Origin: Eisenbergiella porci
GTDB taxonomy: Bacteria > Bacillota > Clostridia > Lachnospirales > Lachnospiraceae
Length of the DNA stretch: 64,000 nt
Direction: 5' to 3'
Assembly (NCBI RefSeq): GCF_009696275.1
Contig: NZ_VUMI01000011.1
Coordinates: 1 to 64,000 of the forward strand
Shown: positions 1-9,864 of the stretch, in pieces
Layout: each line of letters starts with the position of its first letter
Numbering within the stretch: the stretch's first letter is position 1
Notes under the pieces: model-generated
Databases searched by the model: none
Seen by the model: the letters and a program-made list of their open reading frames with translations, nothing else
What the model was told of the DNA's origin: nothing
Program-made: the position numbers and the translations under genes

Positions 1-1182
1 TCCCGTGAGCTTGCCGTCTCAAAAATAAAGGAAGCACAGGAGATGTATTCTCTTGAAAGCCGCTGCTTCCTTGAATCCACCGGGATCTACCACATCCCAC
101 TCCTGTACTTCCTTCGTGATAAGGGTTTTGACTGCGCCGTCATTAATCCTATCATTACTAAGAATAGCACAAATAGGAACGTCAGGAAACTCCATAATGA
201 TAAATTTGATTCAAAAAAAGCTGCTAAAGTCGGCCTGGATGCCTCCCTTAAGACTTCCATTGTCCCGGATGACGCAATCATTGACCTGCGCAATCTCGTG
301 CGTGACTACTATTATTTCAAGGACCTGCAATCCGCTATCGTATTGAAGCTTAATGCGGAACTCAAAGTGTCCTTCCCCGCATACCTGAATGTGTTCAGCA
401 AGGTCACAACCCAGACTTCCTTAAAGCTTCTGGAAGCTTACCCCCTTGCAGCGGACATGCTTGCCGCCCCAAAAGACGAGCTTGTGGAAATCATCCGCAG
501 CACGGCACGCTTTGGGGAAAAGTATGCCCTCGCCAAGTATGATGCCATATGCACCGCTGCAAAGGATGCCGCTGTTTTCGGGCGTGCCCTTAAAAGCAAC
601 GCTCTCCGGATCAGGCTATACATAAAAATGTACTGGGAATACCATGCCCATCTGGACAGCATACTGGAAGAACTGCATCAGGCTGTCGACAAACTGGAAG
701 GGACACCGGACTATGACCGCATCTGCCTTATCCAGACACTGCACGGTATCGGCTTTTTGAGTGCCGTCGTCCTGATCGCGGAAATGGGATCCTTTGACCT
801 GTTCCCTTCGCCTAAGAAGCTCTATGCTTACTTTGGACTGGATCCTGGTGTAAACGATTCCGGCAAGTTCCATGGAGACAGGGTTCACATGTCCAAGCGG
901 GGCTCCAGTCTTGCCAGGCGTATCCTGCATATGGTCGCCATCAACAACCTGAAAGTGGATAAAGCAACAAAAGCCCCCGTGAACCCGGTCATTTATAATT
1001 ATTACATCCGCAAATGTGCCAGCAAAAAAAAGATCGTTGCTGTCGGGGCCGTCATGCACAAAATCTGCAACATCATTTTCGCCATGCTCCGGGATAATAA
1101 GCCTTTTGAGCTCATTACGCCGAAAGAACACTGTGAACATTATGCAACAGAGCACCCAGAATCTGTGAACAACGCTGCCTGA
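1..1182 (+). mobile_element. IS110-family transposase, 5' end outside window
   Basis: The reading frame is open from base 1, so the start lies upstream of the window; 393 codons are visible. The N-terminal part carries the DEDD-type features of IS110 recombinases (FLESTG, then NP...LHNDKFDSKKAA, the usual K-x-D-x-x-DA region). The C-terminal part is the transposase_20 domain (LIQTLHGIGFLSAVVL, YAYFGLDPGV, SKRGSSLARRIL). These enzymes move circular intermediates and, in recently studied members, use a bridge RNA made from the element's non-coding end. Neither terminus can be placed here. The visible part is intact, so the element may be active. Family assignment is sure; subgroup is not. Confidence 0.9.
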
Positions 1183-1632
1183 TAGATTTGAATTACATTT
1201 TAAAATCCCATGGCAATGGGTTTATTAAGGTTACCCTTTTTTACATCAGCTGCTTGAAAAAAACTTTGTAAACATTTTTCATTTTACCTATTGACATTTC
1301 TTAGCTGGACTTCTCTTTCCTTATGCTTCTATTCTAACAAATCACAGGAAAGGAAAATCCTTCTGATTTTTTGGATTTATTACTGTTTTTTTGGAAAATT
1401 GGTTGTGCCGCCATCCAATCCGTGTTAAATTATCCCTACGGATATTCTAATCTTCTTCCGGCCTTTTTAACAGGCCTTTAAATATCCGTTCTTTTCTCTT
1501 ATGCCGCCAGACGGCATCCGGCGTTTTCGCCATCATCTCTTTTCTAATAATTACGAAACAGAAAGCGTGGTGTACAGCCTATGGTTTAATTTCGCCCACA
1601 TTACCGTTGAAACAAAATAAAAATACTGTATA
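1183..1632. other. Non-coding stretch after the IS110 gene
   Basis: No gene is seen. It should contain the 3' non-coding end of the IS110 element and the junction with chromosome, but IS110 elements lack long terminal inverted repeats and the boundary cannot be placed by eye. A short CCCAT-GGCA-ATGGG hairpin lies about 25 bases after the transposase stop (near 1207-1220). The rest is AT-rich. Confidence 0.5.
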
Positions 1633-2520
1633 ATGGAGGTAACACAAAAATTGGAAGTACAAATTACCAAAGAATACAAGGACAGGCTGTTCCGCCTGGT
1701 TTTCGGGGAAAAGGAGGATTTGCTTGCACTATATAATGCGGTAAACGAAAGCGCCTATTCCAACCCAGAGCAGCTTGCGATCGTGACGCTGGAAAACATG
1801 CTCTATCTGAAAATGAAAAATGATATCTCCTTCCTCATCGGAGATATCCTGAATCTTTATGAACACCAGAGCACCCTGAATCCCAATATGCCGGTCCGCG
1901 GTTTTCTCTACTTTGCCGAGACCTACCAGAAATACCTGATGAAGCATAAATACAGGCTGTACGGCAAAAAGCTCATTCCCCTTCCCCGGCCGAAATATAT
2001 TGTCTTTTACAACGGCCTGGAGGATCAGCCCGACCGCGTTGAGCTGAAAATGTCCGACGCTTTTCCTCCTGCTTCGGATGCCGGAGAGCCATGCCTGGAA
2101 TGCCGGGCAATTATGCTTAACATCAATGCGGGGCACAACAGCGGGCTCATGGATAAGTGAAGGAAATTAAAGGAATATTCCATCTTTGTAGAAAAAGTAC
2201 GAACGAAACTGCAAATGAATCTGCCCTTCGATGAAGCGGCAGATGCCGCCATCCGGGAATGTATTCAGGAAAATATACTGAAGGACATTCTCACAGCCCA
2301 TCGCGCGGAGGTGATTGATATGTTATTTACGGAGTATGACGAGCAGGAACACATGGCTTTTTTAAAGGAAGAAGGTCTGGAAGAAGGCATAAAAGAGGGA
2401 GAAAACAGGGTCAATCAGTTAATACGGCTCCTGATTGAGAACGGACGCAGCAGTGAAATAGAAAAGGCCGTTACCAGCCATGACTTTCAGGAAAGCCTGT
2501 TCCAGGAATTTGGCCTCTGA
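1633..2520 (+). pseudogene. Rpn-family recombination-promoting nuclease, interrupted by TGA
   Basis: One continuous frame of about 295 codons broken by a single TGA at 2158-2160. The first half (175 aa) resembles the PD-(D/E)XK domain of Rpn / 'nuclease family transposase' proteins (KDRLFRLVFGEKEDLLALYNA; later MLNINAGHNSGLMDK). The second half (from about 2161) is the typical Rpn tail: RKLKEYSIFVEKVR, EAADAAIRECIQENILKDIL, EYDEQEHM and the Glu/Gly-rich EEGLEEGIKEG. In relatives the broken position usually reads LMEKC-R, so a Cys codon TGC/TGT probably became TGA. A downstream ATG at 2215 could start a short C-terminal protein, but no good ribosome site precedes it. It sits next to an IS110 element, a usual setting for Rpn genes. 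Confidence 0.8.
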
Positions 2521-2697
2521 TATCTGCATTATTTGCTGAATTAACCTTTCCCTGTATCTATCGCAGGATAAACGCCTCTATCGACACAAAGCAAATAAAT
2601 TCTTGCTTTGCAAATAATGGTAGTATATACTTAAAAATACAAATACCCCGGGTATTTATCACGGTTTCCGGGGACAGGGAAAGGAAGGAATCATCCC

Positions 2698-3432
2698 ATG
2701 ATTCGTTTTATCAGTGTGGCAGTATTCGTAGTTTTATTTCTTATCCTGAGCATTCCGCTTATGATCGCAGAGTGGATTATCGGGAAATTCAATATGGACG
2801 TCAAAAACAGGAGTTCCCTGGCTATTGTCAACTGGGCTTTCCGCTGGTGTCTGCGCCTGTCCGGCGTTAAAATCACCTACATCGGCGAAGAACGCGTTCC
2901 CAGGGATCAGGCCGTGCTTTACATCGGAAACCACCGGAGCTATTTTGACATCCTTATGACCTATGTCCGGGTTCCACGCCCCACCGGCTATGTTGCCAAA
3001 ATAGAAATGTTGAAAATACCTCTCCTCAGCAACTGGATGAAGAACCTGCATTGCCTGTTTCTGGACAGGAATGATTTGAAACAGGGCGCCAAAATTATTT
3101 TAACCGCTATTGGAAAAATTAAGGACGGCATTTCCATCTGCATTTTCCCGGAAGGCACCCGCAACAAGGTTCCCGATACTTTCCTGCCTTTCCATGCAGG
3201 AAGCTTCAAAATTGCCGAGAAATCCGGCTGTCCCATCGTCCCTATTGCTTTGAATAACGCCGGTGATGTTTTTGAGGATCATCTTCCCAAGATAAAGAAA
3301 ACTCATGTCGTCATCGAATACGGCGAGCCGATTTATCCCAATGAGCTTCCAAAAGAAGACAAAAAGAGACTGGCGGATATTACGCTGGAGAGAATTAAAG
3401 AGATGTATTTTAAGAATAAAGAGCTGGTGTAA
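2698..3432 (+). CDS. plsC: 1-acyl-sn-glycerol-3-phosphate acyltransferase
   Basis: Membrane-bound enzyme that acylates lysophosphatidic acid to phosphatidic acid in phospholipid synthesis. 244 aa, normal for the family. An N-terminal hydrophobic segment (about residues 5-28) is followed by the acyltransferase domain with the HX4D motif (NHRSYFD, His79/Asp84), then a block IV-like substrate motif FPEGTRNK (about 150-157) and the VPIALNN stretch. A GGAAAGGAAGG ribosome site precedes the ATG. It stands alone between two decayed regions and looks intact. Confidence in family is high; acyl-chain specificity cannot be read from the sequence. Confidence 0.93.
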   Translation: MIRFISVAVFVVLFLILSIPLMIAEWIIGKFNMDVKNRSSLAIVNWAFRWCLRLSGVKITYIGEERVPRDQAVLYIGNHRSYFDILMTYVRVPRPTGYVAKIEMLKIPLLSNWMKNLHCLFLDRNDLKQGAKIILTAIGKIKDGISICIFPEGTRNKVPDTFLPFHAGSFKIAEKSGCPIVPIALNNAGDVFEDHLPKIKKTHVVIEYGEPIYPNELPKEDKKRLADITLERIKEMYFKNKELV

Positions 3433-3825
3433 ACATACCGTAAAATAAACAAAGCGGATATGAATGAAATAATCAGATTATTGGATCGATGGTGTCCGGG
3501 TCTTAACGATGAACTGCAGGGTTTTGCCGATGCAAGTAGTATACCTGTCTCGAAAGTTGCTTATTATGCAGGTACATATCTTCGTCCGTCATGTAGCCAA
3601 ATCGCAATATCTGCCCAGAAAAGTGCAAACGGCCACCCTATTCTTGCACGGAGTTATGAATATCATCACGATTTAGAAGAATTTACACTGGCGCGCACAT
3701 GTGCAGATGGGAAAAATGTTCATATAGGCACCTGTGTGATGATGTTTGGGCGGGAAGAGGGGATTAACGATAAGGGATTAGCTGTAGCTATGAGCATGAA
3801 CACTGGACGCCAGATAAAAACCCGT
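3433..3825 (+). pseudogene. C45-type acyltransferase/hydrolase fragment
   Basis: Residues encoded from about 3460 to 3810 resemble the N-terminal half of peptidase C45 / choloylglycine-hydrolase-like Ntn enzymes: NDELQGFADASSIPVSKVAYY, the nucleophile region SCSQIAI, GHPILARSYEYH and GINDKGLAVAMSMNTG. No ribosome site precedes the ATG at 3460, and the frame runs back only to the plsC stop, so the N-terminus is missing. After MSMNTGR the frame enters DNA that, on the other strand, codes for the end of a serine hydrolase, so the C-terminal half is missing too. A deletion has joined two unrelated gene ends near 3810-3830. Confidence 0.75.
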
Positions 3826-4855
3826 GGGATGATGTACCGCCGCCATCCGGGCAAGCTCCTTCTCCAGACGCTCCACCGTCTCCTCAGCCGGAAGCTGGCC
3901 CTCAAACAGATAAAGCTTATTATCATCGTAGTTCGTGGATAGTAAATCCCCGAAGGCGCCCGCGATGCGTCGGCCCAGATTTGCAAAATCAATTCCCTCC
4001 TTATTCGCCATCAGTGTAACGCATACCAGTTCCTTTGCATCCGTAAAGCGGCTCATGAATCAGCACGGAACCGGCCAGTCCGATATCCCAGAAGGAAATA
4101 TCCTGTGCGGATGCCCAAATATCCGAAAAACCTCTTAACGCGGAGGAATCCGTACGTGGTATCAAACCTCCTTCTCCGTCATAGCTTGCCGCAGGCTCTG
4201 TGGGATCAATGTACAGCCGATCCTTCTTAAACAGCTGATGTACATTTTCCGTAAGAGAAACATCCTCATGCATAAAACGCCCCAAATCCTCCGCAAAGCC
4301 GGTATGGCGCAAACCAAGGTATTGAATCTGCCTTTTCGTAACAAAGTCATGGTAGCTCTGTTCCCCCGCCCTTTCCACAATTTCCGTCAGCAGAAGAAAA
4401 TTCGTAGCGCTCTGCATCACCTCTGTTCCCGGTTTAAAGTGCAGCGGCAGCGTCTGAACCGAATCTATTAATTCTCCAAAGGCCCCTGCCCTGTATGGAT
4501 TAAAATCCTGCTGGAAGCGGTAATCCGGCAGACCCGATACATGGCGCAGCAGCTGAAGTATTTCAATTTCCTTCCAGGCTTCCGGAACCACCTGAATCCA
4601 TTTTCCTACCGTATCGGAAAGATCCAGCCTGCCGTCTTCATAAAGCTGCATAACGGCCACCGCCGCAAAAGCCTGGGAAATATGCCCCGCCGGCCACATA
4701 GTGTTAGGGGAGGCCAGACGCCTCTGCTTTTCATCAGACATTCCGTATCCAACCACCCGCGGGATATACGGCGCCTGTACAATGGCAGGCGTAAGTCCGG
4801 GGATCTCATGCTCCCGCATAAAATCATATATCATACTGTCTACCGCCTGTCCCAG
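3825..4855 (-). pseudogene. Beta-lactamase-family serine hydrolase, frameshifted and truncated
   Basis: Reads right to left. 4834-4060 encodes a PF00144-like protein (GYGMSDEKQRRLA, FAAVAVMQLYEDGRLDLSDTVG, LLRHVSGLP, WASAQDISFWD) ending GSVLIHE. The family then continues in another frame from about 4056 (SRFTDAKELVCVTLMANKEG, LLSTNYDDN, LPAEETVERLEKELA), so a deletion with frameshift lies near 4050-4056. The tail ends at the junction near 3825 where a different gene begins. The usual SxxK nucleophile motif reads HISQ, so this copy or its subfamily may lack that chemistry. A CTG at 4855, seven codons before the ATG, has a GGAGG six bases upstream and may be the decayed original start. Confidence 0.75.
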
Positions 4856-4876
4856 ATTTTACCTCCGACACATAAA

Positions 4877-4921
4877 AAGGGTATTCCAATACCTGAGCAC
4901 ACAGGCTTATGGAATACCCTT
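4877..4921 (-). terminator. Terminator of the fucose operon
   Basis: A 12-bp perfect stem AAGGGTATTCCA / TGGAATACCCTT with a 21-base loop. On the minus strand it is followed by TTTTTATG, fitting an intrinsic terminator about 40 bases after the mutarotase stop. Confidence 0.85.
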
Positions 4922-4958
4922 AAAGTCATTTCTGTTTTATTTTCTCTTCGTTCTTTCC

Positions 4959-5399
4959 TTAATCCTTCACGACGCCCTTCTGCAGCATCACATTGGCATA
5001 TACAGCCATTTCGCCGGTCGCCACAATGGCATAAGCAGTTTTTGCCTCATCATAGAAGGCAAACCTTTCAATATTGCCGACCGCCGCGCTTCCCCTGTTG
5101 TCGTACCTGGAAATGATTTCTTTATACTCATCCCAGATAGGAGTCTCCACAGGATCTCCCGGCATTACCTCCATCAGGTTCACGGGATGCTCTACATAAG
5201 TATCAAGCGGGAATACCTGAAGGATGGCGTCCAGAATTTCCGGGACACCGTGTCCGTCCAACCGAACTACCTTGGCATTTTTCCCCATGGATTCCACCGG
5301 GAAATTCCCGTCCGCAATTACAATCCTGTCACTGTGTCCCATTTCACACAGAACCTTTAACAGCTCCGGTGATAAAACAGAAGGAATTCCTTTTAACAT
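4959..5399 (-). CDS. fucU: L-fucose mutarotase (RbsD/FucU family)
   Basis: Interconverts alpha and beta anomers of L-fucose so that the isomerase gets its preferred form; cytoplasmic. 146 aa, normal length. The family pattern is clear: MLKGIP.VLSPELL, then EMGHSDRIVIADGNFP with the conserved His22 and Asp30, and VEHPVNLMEV in the middle. The start is the ATG at 5399: a GGAGG lies five bases upstream, while the in-frame TTG at 5411 lies on that ribosome site. It is the last gene of the fucose operon, 12 bases after the kinase stop, and is followed by a strong terminator. Confidence 0.92.
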   Translation of the reverse strand: MLKGIPSVLSPELLKVLCEMGHSDRIVIADGNFPVESMGKNAKVVRLDGHGVPEILDAILQVFPLDTYVEHPVNLMEVMPGDPVETPIWDEYKEIISRYDNRGSAAVGNIERFAFYDEAKTAYAIVATGEMAVYANVMLQKGVVKD

Positions 5400-5411
5400 A
5401 GCTGCCTCCAA

Positions 5412-6887
5412 TCACCATTTCATGATAGCTTCACAATAGTTCCGATAGGCTTCCTCCCAGCGTTCTCCATCCTGCGGGTCAAACCTGCGGATTTCTTCCG
5501 AAGCCTTAATTACACTGCGGATTTCTTCCAGACTTTCCACAGCGCCTTCCGCCATTAGCTGAATCGCCACGTTTCCGTAAACAGTGGCCTCCACAGGACC
5601 TGCATATACGGGACGCCCGCATGCATTTGCTGTCAGCTGGCACAGCAGCGCACTCTGTGTTCCGCCGCCCACCATATGTATCACGGGATATTCCTTTCCC
5701 GTACATTCCCTGATTTCTTCAAAAGCCATACGGTATTTCAGCGCAAGGCTTTCGTTAATGCAGCGTACGATCTGCCCTTCCGTTTCCGGTACCGGCTGCC
5801 CGGTACGTTTGCAGAATTCCCGGATTCTGCGGGGCACATTTCCTGAAGGCGCAAATTCGGGAGCGTCCGGATCGATCAGAGAACGGAACGGCTCCTCTTT
5901 GGAAGCCAGCTTTTCCAGCTCGCCGAAGCTGAATTCCTTTCCTTCCCGCATCCACTGCCTGCGGCTCTCCTGAATCAGCCAAAGACCGATAATATTCTTC
6001 AGGAAGGAAATTTTTCCTCCCACGCCGCCCTCGTTTGTAATATTAAAACGGGCGCTGTTTTCATCAATAATCGGCTCATCAAGCTCTGTGCCAAACAGGC
6101 ACCAGGTCCCGCAGCTTATGAAAATAAAATCCTTTTCCCCTGTAGGCACGGCCGCCAGCGCACACTGGGTATCATGTCCGGCGCCCGCCACTACCTTCAT
6201 AGGCTCAATCCCCAGCTCCTCACACAGCTGCTGGCTGAGTGTTCCCACGGTAGTACCGCTGGGAACCACCTGCTGCAAAAGCCTTTCAGGCAGGCCCAGC
6301 TTTTCTATCACCTCATCCGACCAGTTCTTCTTTACAGCATCCAGCATCTGCGTTGTGGATGCAATGGAATACTCGCAGCATTTCCCGCCGGACAGATAAT
6401 AATTGAATAAATCCGGCATCATCAGAAGGCTGTCAGCCTGTTCCAGCAGTTCCTTTTTATTCAGCGCAAGATACAGGAGCTGGAATACCGTATTGATTTC
6501 CATAAACTGATTGCCGGTGATTCCATAAAATGTATCCTTGTCTATTTTTTCAAAGCTTTTATCCAGCATCCCATTCACTCTGGCATCCCGATAATGCACC
6601 GGATTCCCCAGCAGATTCCCTTCCTTATCCAGAAGTCCGAAATCCACTCCCCAGGTATCCACACTGATGCTGTCTATCTTCCCATATGCTTTGGATTTAA
6701 TCAGCCCCTGCTTGATTTCATGAAACAGGCGGAGAAAATCCCAATACATGGTATTCCCCAGGATGACGGGATCGTTGGAAAAACGGTGCAGCTCCTCCAC
6801 GGTTATCTTTTCCCCGTCAAAGCTTCCCAGCATGACTCTTCCGCTGGAAGCCCCCAGGTCAACCGCTAATACCTTCTTTGTCTCCAT
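5412..6887 (-). CDS. FGGY sugar kinase, rhamnulokinase family, probable L-fuculokinase
   Basis: Phosphorylates a ketose, here most likely L-fuculose to fuculose-1-phosphate. 491 aa, full length. N-terminal ATPase motif DLGASSGRVML (residues 10-20), VDTWGVDFGLLD (76-87), GAGHDTQCALAAVP with the catalytic-base Asp239, and the C-terminal GGGTQSALLCQ. The sequence is closer to RhaB than to E. coli FucK, but it sits between fucose isomerase and fucose mutarotase and no rhamnose isomerase is nearby, so fuculose is the more likely substrate. RhaB-type kinases serving fucose pathways are known from gut bacteria. Family is sure; substrate is inferred from context. Confidence 0.85.
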   Translation of the reverse strand: METKKVLAVDLGASSGRVMLGSFDGEKITVEELHRFSNDPVILGNTMYWDFLRLFHEIKQGLIKSKAYGKIDSISVDTWGVDFGLLDKEGNLLGNPVHYRDARVNGMLDKSFEKIDKDTFYGITGNQFMEINTVFQLLYLALNKKELLEQADSLLMMPDLFNYYLSGGKCCEYSIASTTQMLDAVKKNWSDEVIEKLGLPERLLQQVVPSGTTVGTLSQQLCEELGIEPMKVVAGAGHDTQCALAAVPTGEKDFIFISCGTWCLFGTELDEPIIDENSARFNITNEGGVGGKISFLKNIIGLWLIQESRRQWMREGKEFSFGELEKLASKEEPFRSLIDPDAPEFAPSGNVPRRIREFCKRTGQPVPETEGQIVRCINESLALKYRMAFEEIRECTGKEYPVIHMVGGGTQSALLCQLTANACGRPVYAGPVEATVYGNVAIQLMAEGAVESLEEIRSVIKASEEIRRFDPQDGERWEEAYRNYCEAIMKW

Positions 6888-6977
6888 AGGCGGCTCCTTA
6901 TTCTGATTCTGTGAAACAACAAATCAGGGCCAGGCGGACCTTCGATTCGTCTGACCCTAATGACCTGCTCCGGGATG

Positions 6978-8771
6978 TTATTTGTACATAGGGCCGTAAG
7001 TAGCACATGCACGGTAATCCTGGCCTTCCTTATCCATACCGAATGCATTCCATGCGGAAGGACGGAAGATCTTTTCTTCAGGCACGTTGTGCATGCTTAC
7101 CGGGATTCTCAGCATGGAGCACATGGTAATCAGATCCGCTCCGATATGCCCATAGCTGATAGCGCCATGGTTTGCGCCCCAGTTATTCATTACATCATAT
7201 GCTGTTGCAAATGCGCCCTTGCCGGTTGTGCGGGGTGCAAACCAGGTGCAGGGCCATGTATAATCCGTACGTTTCCAGAGCTTGTCAGAAACCTCATCGG
7301 GAAGCTTCACCGTCCAGCCCTCTGCGATCTGGAGCATGGGCCCAAGTCCCTTTACAAGGTTCAGACGGATCATGGTAACAGGCATCTGGGCTTCCGTAAC
7401 AAATCTTGAGGAGTAGCCGCCTCCTCTGAAGTATCCGAAGTCCGCTTCATTCCATGTGGTGGCTTCCATGATAGCCTTCTGATCCTCCTGAGTAATCTCA
7501 TACCAGGGCTTCATCACGTTGTTGCCGTCCTTATCCTTTGCCTGTCCGTTGGCATCCAGACATGCTGCGCCGGAATTAATCAGGTGGATAAATCCGCCCG
7601 CTTCCTTCGCTACGCCTTCTATCTCATAGCCAGTCGCTTTCTTAACCGCTTCCGGGCTCCAGTAGGTACGCACATCTGCAAAAATCTGCGCCCGGTTGGT
7701 CAAAAGCTTCATAAACATCATTCCCAGGCCGTTGAGGACGTCATTTTCCGTCGCGAGTACATAAGGCTCTCTAGGTCCGTTCCAGTCAAAGGAGGTATTC
7801 AGCATCGCTTCCGCGAAATCACAGTTGGGGTAGAAATCCGTCCACTGACGCTGTCCCTGGAAGCCTGCCGCAATCGCATTATGGCCTACCATTTCCTCTT
7901 CACAGCCAACGGGCAGGTTCTTGTTGCCGTTCATCAGATCTTTGATGATACACATCATCTTAACAACGAACTCCCAGTCCTCGTCCTTCTTCTCTCTGGA
8001 CTTCTGAACCTCTTCAGGATTTTTATCAAAGCCTTCAATGCAGTTTGCTTTTGTCCAGGCCAGCGCCTTTTCAAATTCTGCCTTGTCATAAATGCCTTCC
8101 GTCATACGGCGGATGATTTCCACCTCATCCACGGATTCCACACGCATTCCCAGATACTCTTCAATAAATGCGGGATCAATGATGGAACCGCCGATGCCCA
8201 TGCAGATAGAACCAATCTGCAGATAAGATTTTCCTCTCATAGTGGCAACCGCTACCGCAGCTCTTCCGAAGCGAAGCAGCTTCTCCACAACATCCTCCGG
8301 GATATCCGTTGCGTCCGCATCCTGAACATCATGTCCGTAAATACCGAATGCCGGAAGTCCCTTCTGCGCATGGGTAGCCAGTACACTTGCCAGATATACG
8401 GCTCCGGGACGCTCCGTACCGTTAAAGCCCCATACGCCCTTGATCGTATTGGGATCCATATCCATTGTTTCCGCGCCATAGCACCAGCAGGGTGTTACGG
8501 TCAGGGTAATATCCACACCGCCCTTGCGGAATTTGTCCGCGCATGCCGCAGTCTCGCCCACACGCCCGATGGTAGTATCTGCAATGATCACCTTTACAGG
8601 CTCCCCGTTGGAGTAGCGTAAATTCTCTTCAAACAGCTTTGCCGCTGCCTTCGCCATATTCATTGTCTGCTCTTCCAGTGATTCCCTCACCTTCAGGTAG
8701 CCTCTTCTTCCGTCGATGGTGGGCCTGATGCCAATTACCGGATAATCCCCTACATATCTGTTTTCTGCCAT
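6978..8771 (-). CDS. fucI: L-fucose isomerase
   Basis: Mn-dependent cytoplasmic isomerase converting L-fucose to L-fuculose, the first step of fucose breakdown. 597 aa, matching the usual 590-600. Diagnostic stretches include [20 protein letters not shown] at the N-terminus, [33 protein letters not shown], the metal-site region [20 protein letters not shown], and the C-terminal [16 protein letters not shown]. The ATG at 8771 has a GGAGGGA ribosome site. First gene of a three-gene operon (fucI-kinase-fucU), divergent from an AraC regulator. Some D-arabinose isomerase activity is typical of the family. No aldolase or transporter for the pathway is linked here. Confidence 0.95.
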   Translation of the reverse strand: MAENRYVGDYPVIGIRPTIDGRRGYLKVRESLEEQTMNMAKAAAKLFEENLRYSNGEPVKVIIADTTIGRVGETAACADKFRKGGVDITLTVTPCWCYGAETMDMDPNTIKGVWGFNGTERPGAVYLASVLATHAQKGLPAFGIYGHDVQDADATDIPEDVVEKLLRFGRAAVAVATMRGKSYLQIGSICMGIGGSIIDPAFIEEYLGMRVESVDEVEIIRRMTEGIYDKAEFEKALAWTKANCIEGFDKNPEEVQKSREKKDEDWEFVVKMMCIIKDLMNGNKNLPVGCEEEMVGHNAIAAGFQGQRQWTDFYPNCDFAEAMLNTSFDWNGPREPYVLATENDVLNGLGMMFMKLLTNRAQIFADVRTYWSPEAVKKATGYEIEGVAKEAGGFIHLINSGAACLDANGQAKDKDGNNVMKPWYEITQEDQKAIMEATTWNEADFGYFRGGGYSSRFVTEAQMPVTMIRLNLVKGLGPMLQIAEGWTVKLPDEVSDKLWKRTDYTWPCTWFAPRTTGKGAFATAYDVMNNWGANHGAISYGHIGADLITMCSMLRIPVSMHNVPEEKIFRPSAWNAFGMDKEGQDYRACATYGPMYK

Positions 8772-8813
8772 TTCTTTCCCTCCTTGAAAAAATACCTTTA
8801 CCGGTTTCCACAG

Positions 8814-8847
8814 GAACTTAACTGATACCGCTAAGTTCGTTAAGTTC
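8814..8847. promoter_or_regulatory. Inverted repeat in the fucI leader, candidate operator
   Basis: GAACTTAAC - 16 bases - GTTAAGTTC, a perfect 9-bp inverted repeat, with an overlapping direct repeat TAAGTTC-GT-TAAGTTC. It lies 43 bases before fucI in the divergent fucI/AraC spacer. It could be an operator or a leader hairpin; I cannot tell which. Confidence 0.5.
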
Positions 8848-9000
8848 AGTATATCATTGGCAATTTCTTTTTGCCTGTGTTATAATGGCAAAAAATATAA
8901 CAATATTCACTTTTTTTTAAAAAACTGTGAAATAAATAAAAACAGGGGAAAACCCTCTGCAGGCCGTTTGTGAAAGCGCCATATATATGGAGGAAAGCGT

Positions 9001-9864
9001 ATGCATTATCTGGATTATAATGAAAAAATAGATCATGGGACACCGGATTTTCCCATTGCATTTTATCATGTGGATGAGCATCATTCGCGGTATAATATGC
9101 CCTTCCACTGGCATAAGGAAATGGAGCTGATTCAGATATTAAGCGGTTCTCTCCGGCTTTATCTGGATGATGAAGAGATAAACGCAGGGGCCGGCGATGT
9201 GATTCTTATCGGGGAAGGCATCATACACGGCGGCGTTCCTGAGCATTGTATATATGAATGCGCCGTTTTTGATTTAAATCCCACTCTCATGCATACGGAC
9301 GCCTGTAAACGGTATATCCGGCTCATTTCCCGGCATCAGATACGGCTGTATAACTATTTTCAGGCGGGGGAAAGCAGGAATTCCCGCCTGCTGAAGGCAG
9401 CCTGCCGTCTTTTTGACGCGGTACGTTACCCCCATGCGGGAAGCGAGCTGAGAACGTTGGGAGCTTTGTTTGAGTTTTTCGGCTGTATTTTTGAAGAGGA
9501 ATATTATGTTCCCACAACGGAGGAGCCTTCGTCGGCCCCCAAGAAAATGGATCAGCTTAAGCCTGTTCTGGAATACATTGACGCCAATTATGCCAGCCCT
9601 GTCACACTTGCGGATCTGTCACGGATTGCGGGAATGACGCCCAAATACTTCTGCCGCTATTTCCGTACCGCGGTGCACCGGACTCCCATGGATTATCTGA
9701 ACTATTACCGCGTGGAGCGCGCCTGCTACATTCTGAGCACCACCGAGCTTCCCGTCACGGAAATTGCCTATCAATGCGGCTTTAATGACAGCAGTTATTT
9801 TGTCAAAACCTTTAAGAAATATATGGGAGTGACCCCGAAGCACTATGCCCTGGGACGAGTTTGA
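9001..9864 (+). CDS. AraC-family regulator, probable fucose operon activator
   Basis: 287 aa. N-terminal cupin sensor domain (HWHKEMELIQILSGSLRLYL, then GAGDVILIGEGIIHGG) and a C-terminal double helix-turn-helix (TLADLSRIAGMTPKYFCRYF; TEIAYQCGFNDSSYFVKTFKK). GGAGGAAAGCGT precedes the ATG. It is divergent from fucI, the usual place for a local sugar-responsive regulator, so fucose or a pathway intermediate is the likely effector. That link is inferred from position only. Confidence 0.88.
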   Translation: MHYLDYNEKIDHGTPDFPIAFYHVDEHHSRYNMPFHWHKEMELIQILSGSLRLYLDDEEINAGAGDVILIGEGIIHGGVPEHCIYECAVFDLNPTLMHTDACKRYIRLISRHQIRLYNYFQAGESRNSRLLKAACRLFDAVRYPHAGSELRTLGALFEFFGCIFEEEYYVPTTEEPSSAPKKMDQLKPVLEYIDANYASPVTLADLSRIAGMTPKYFCRYFRTAVHRTPMDYLNYYRVERACYILSTTELPVTEIAYQCGFNDSSYFVKTFKKYMGVTPKHYALGRV

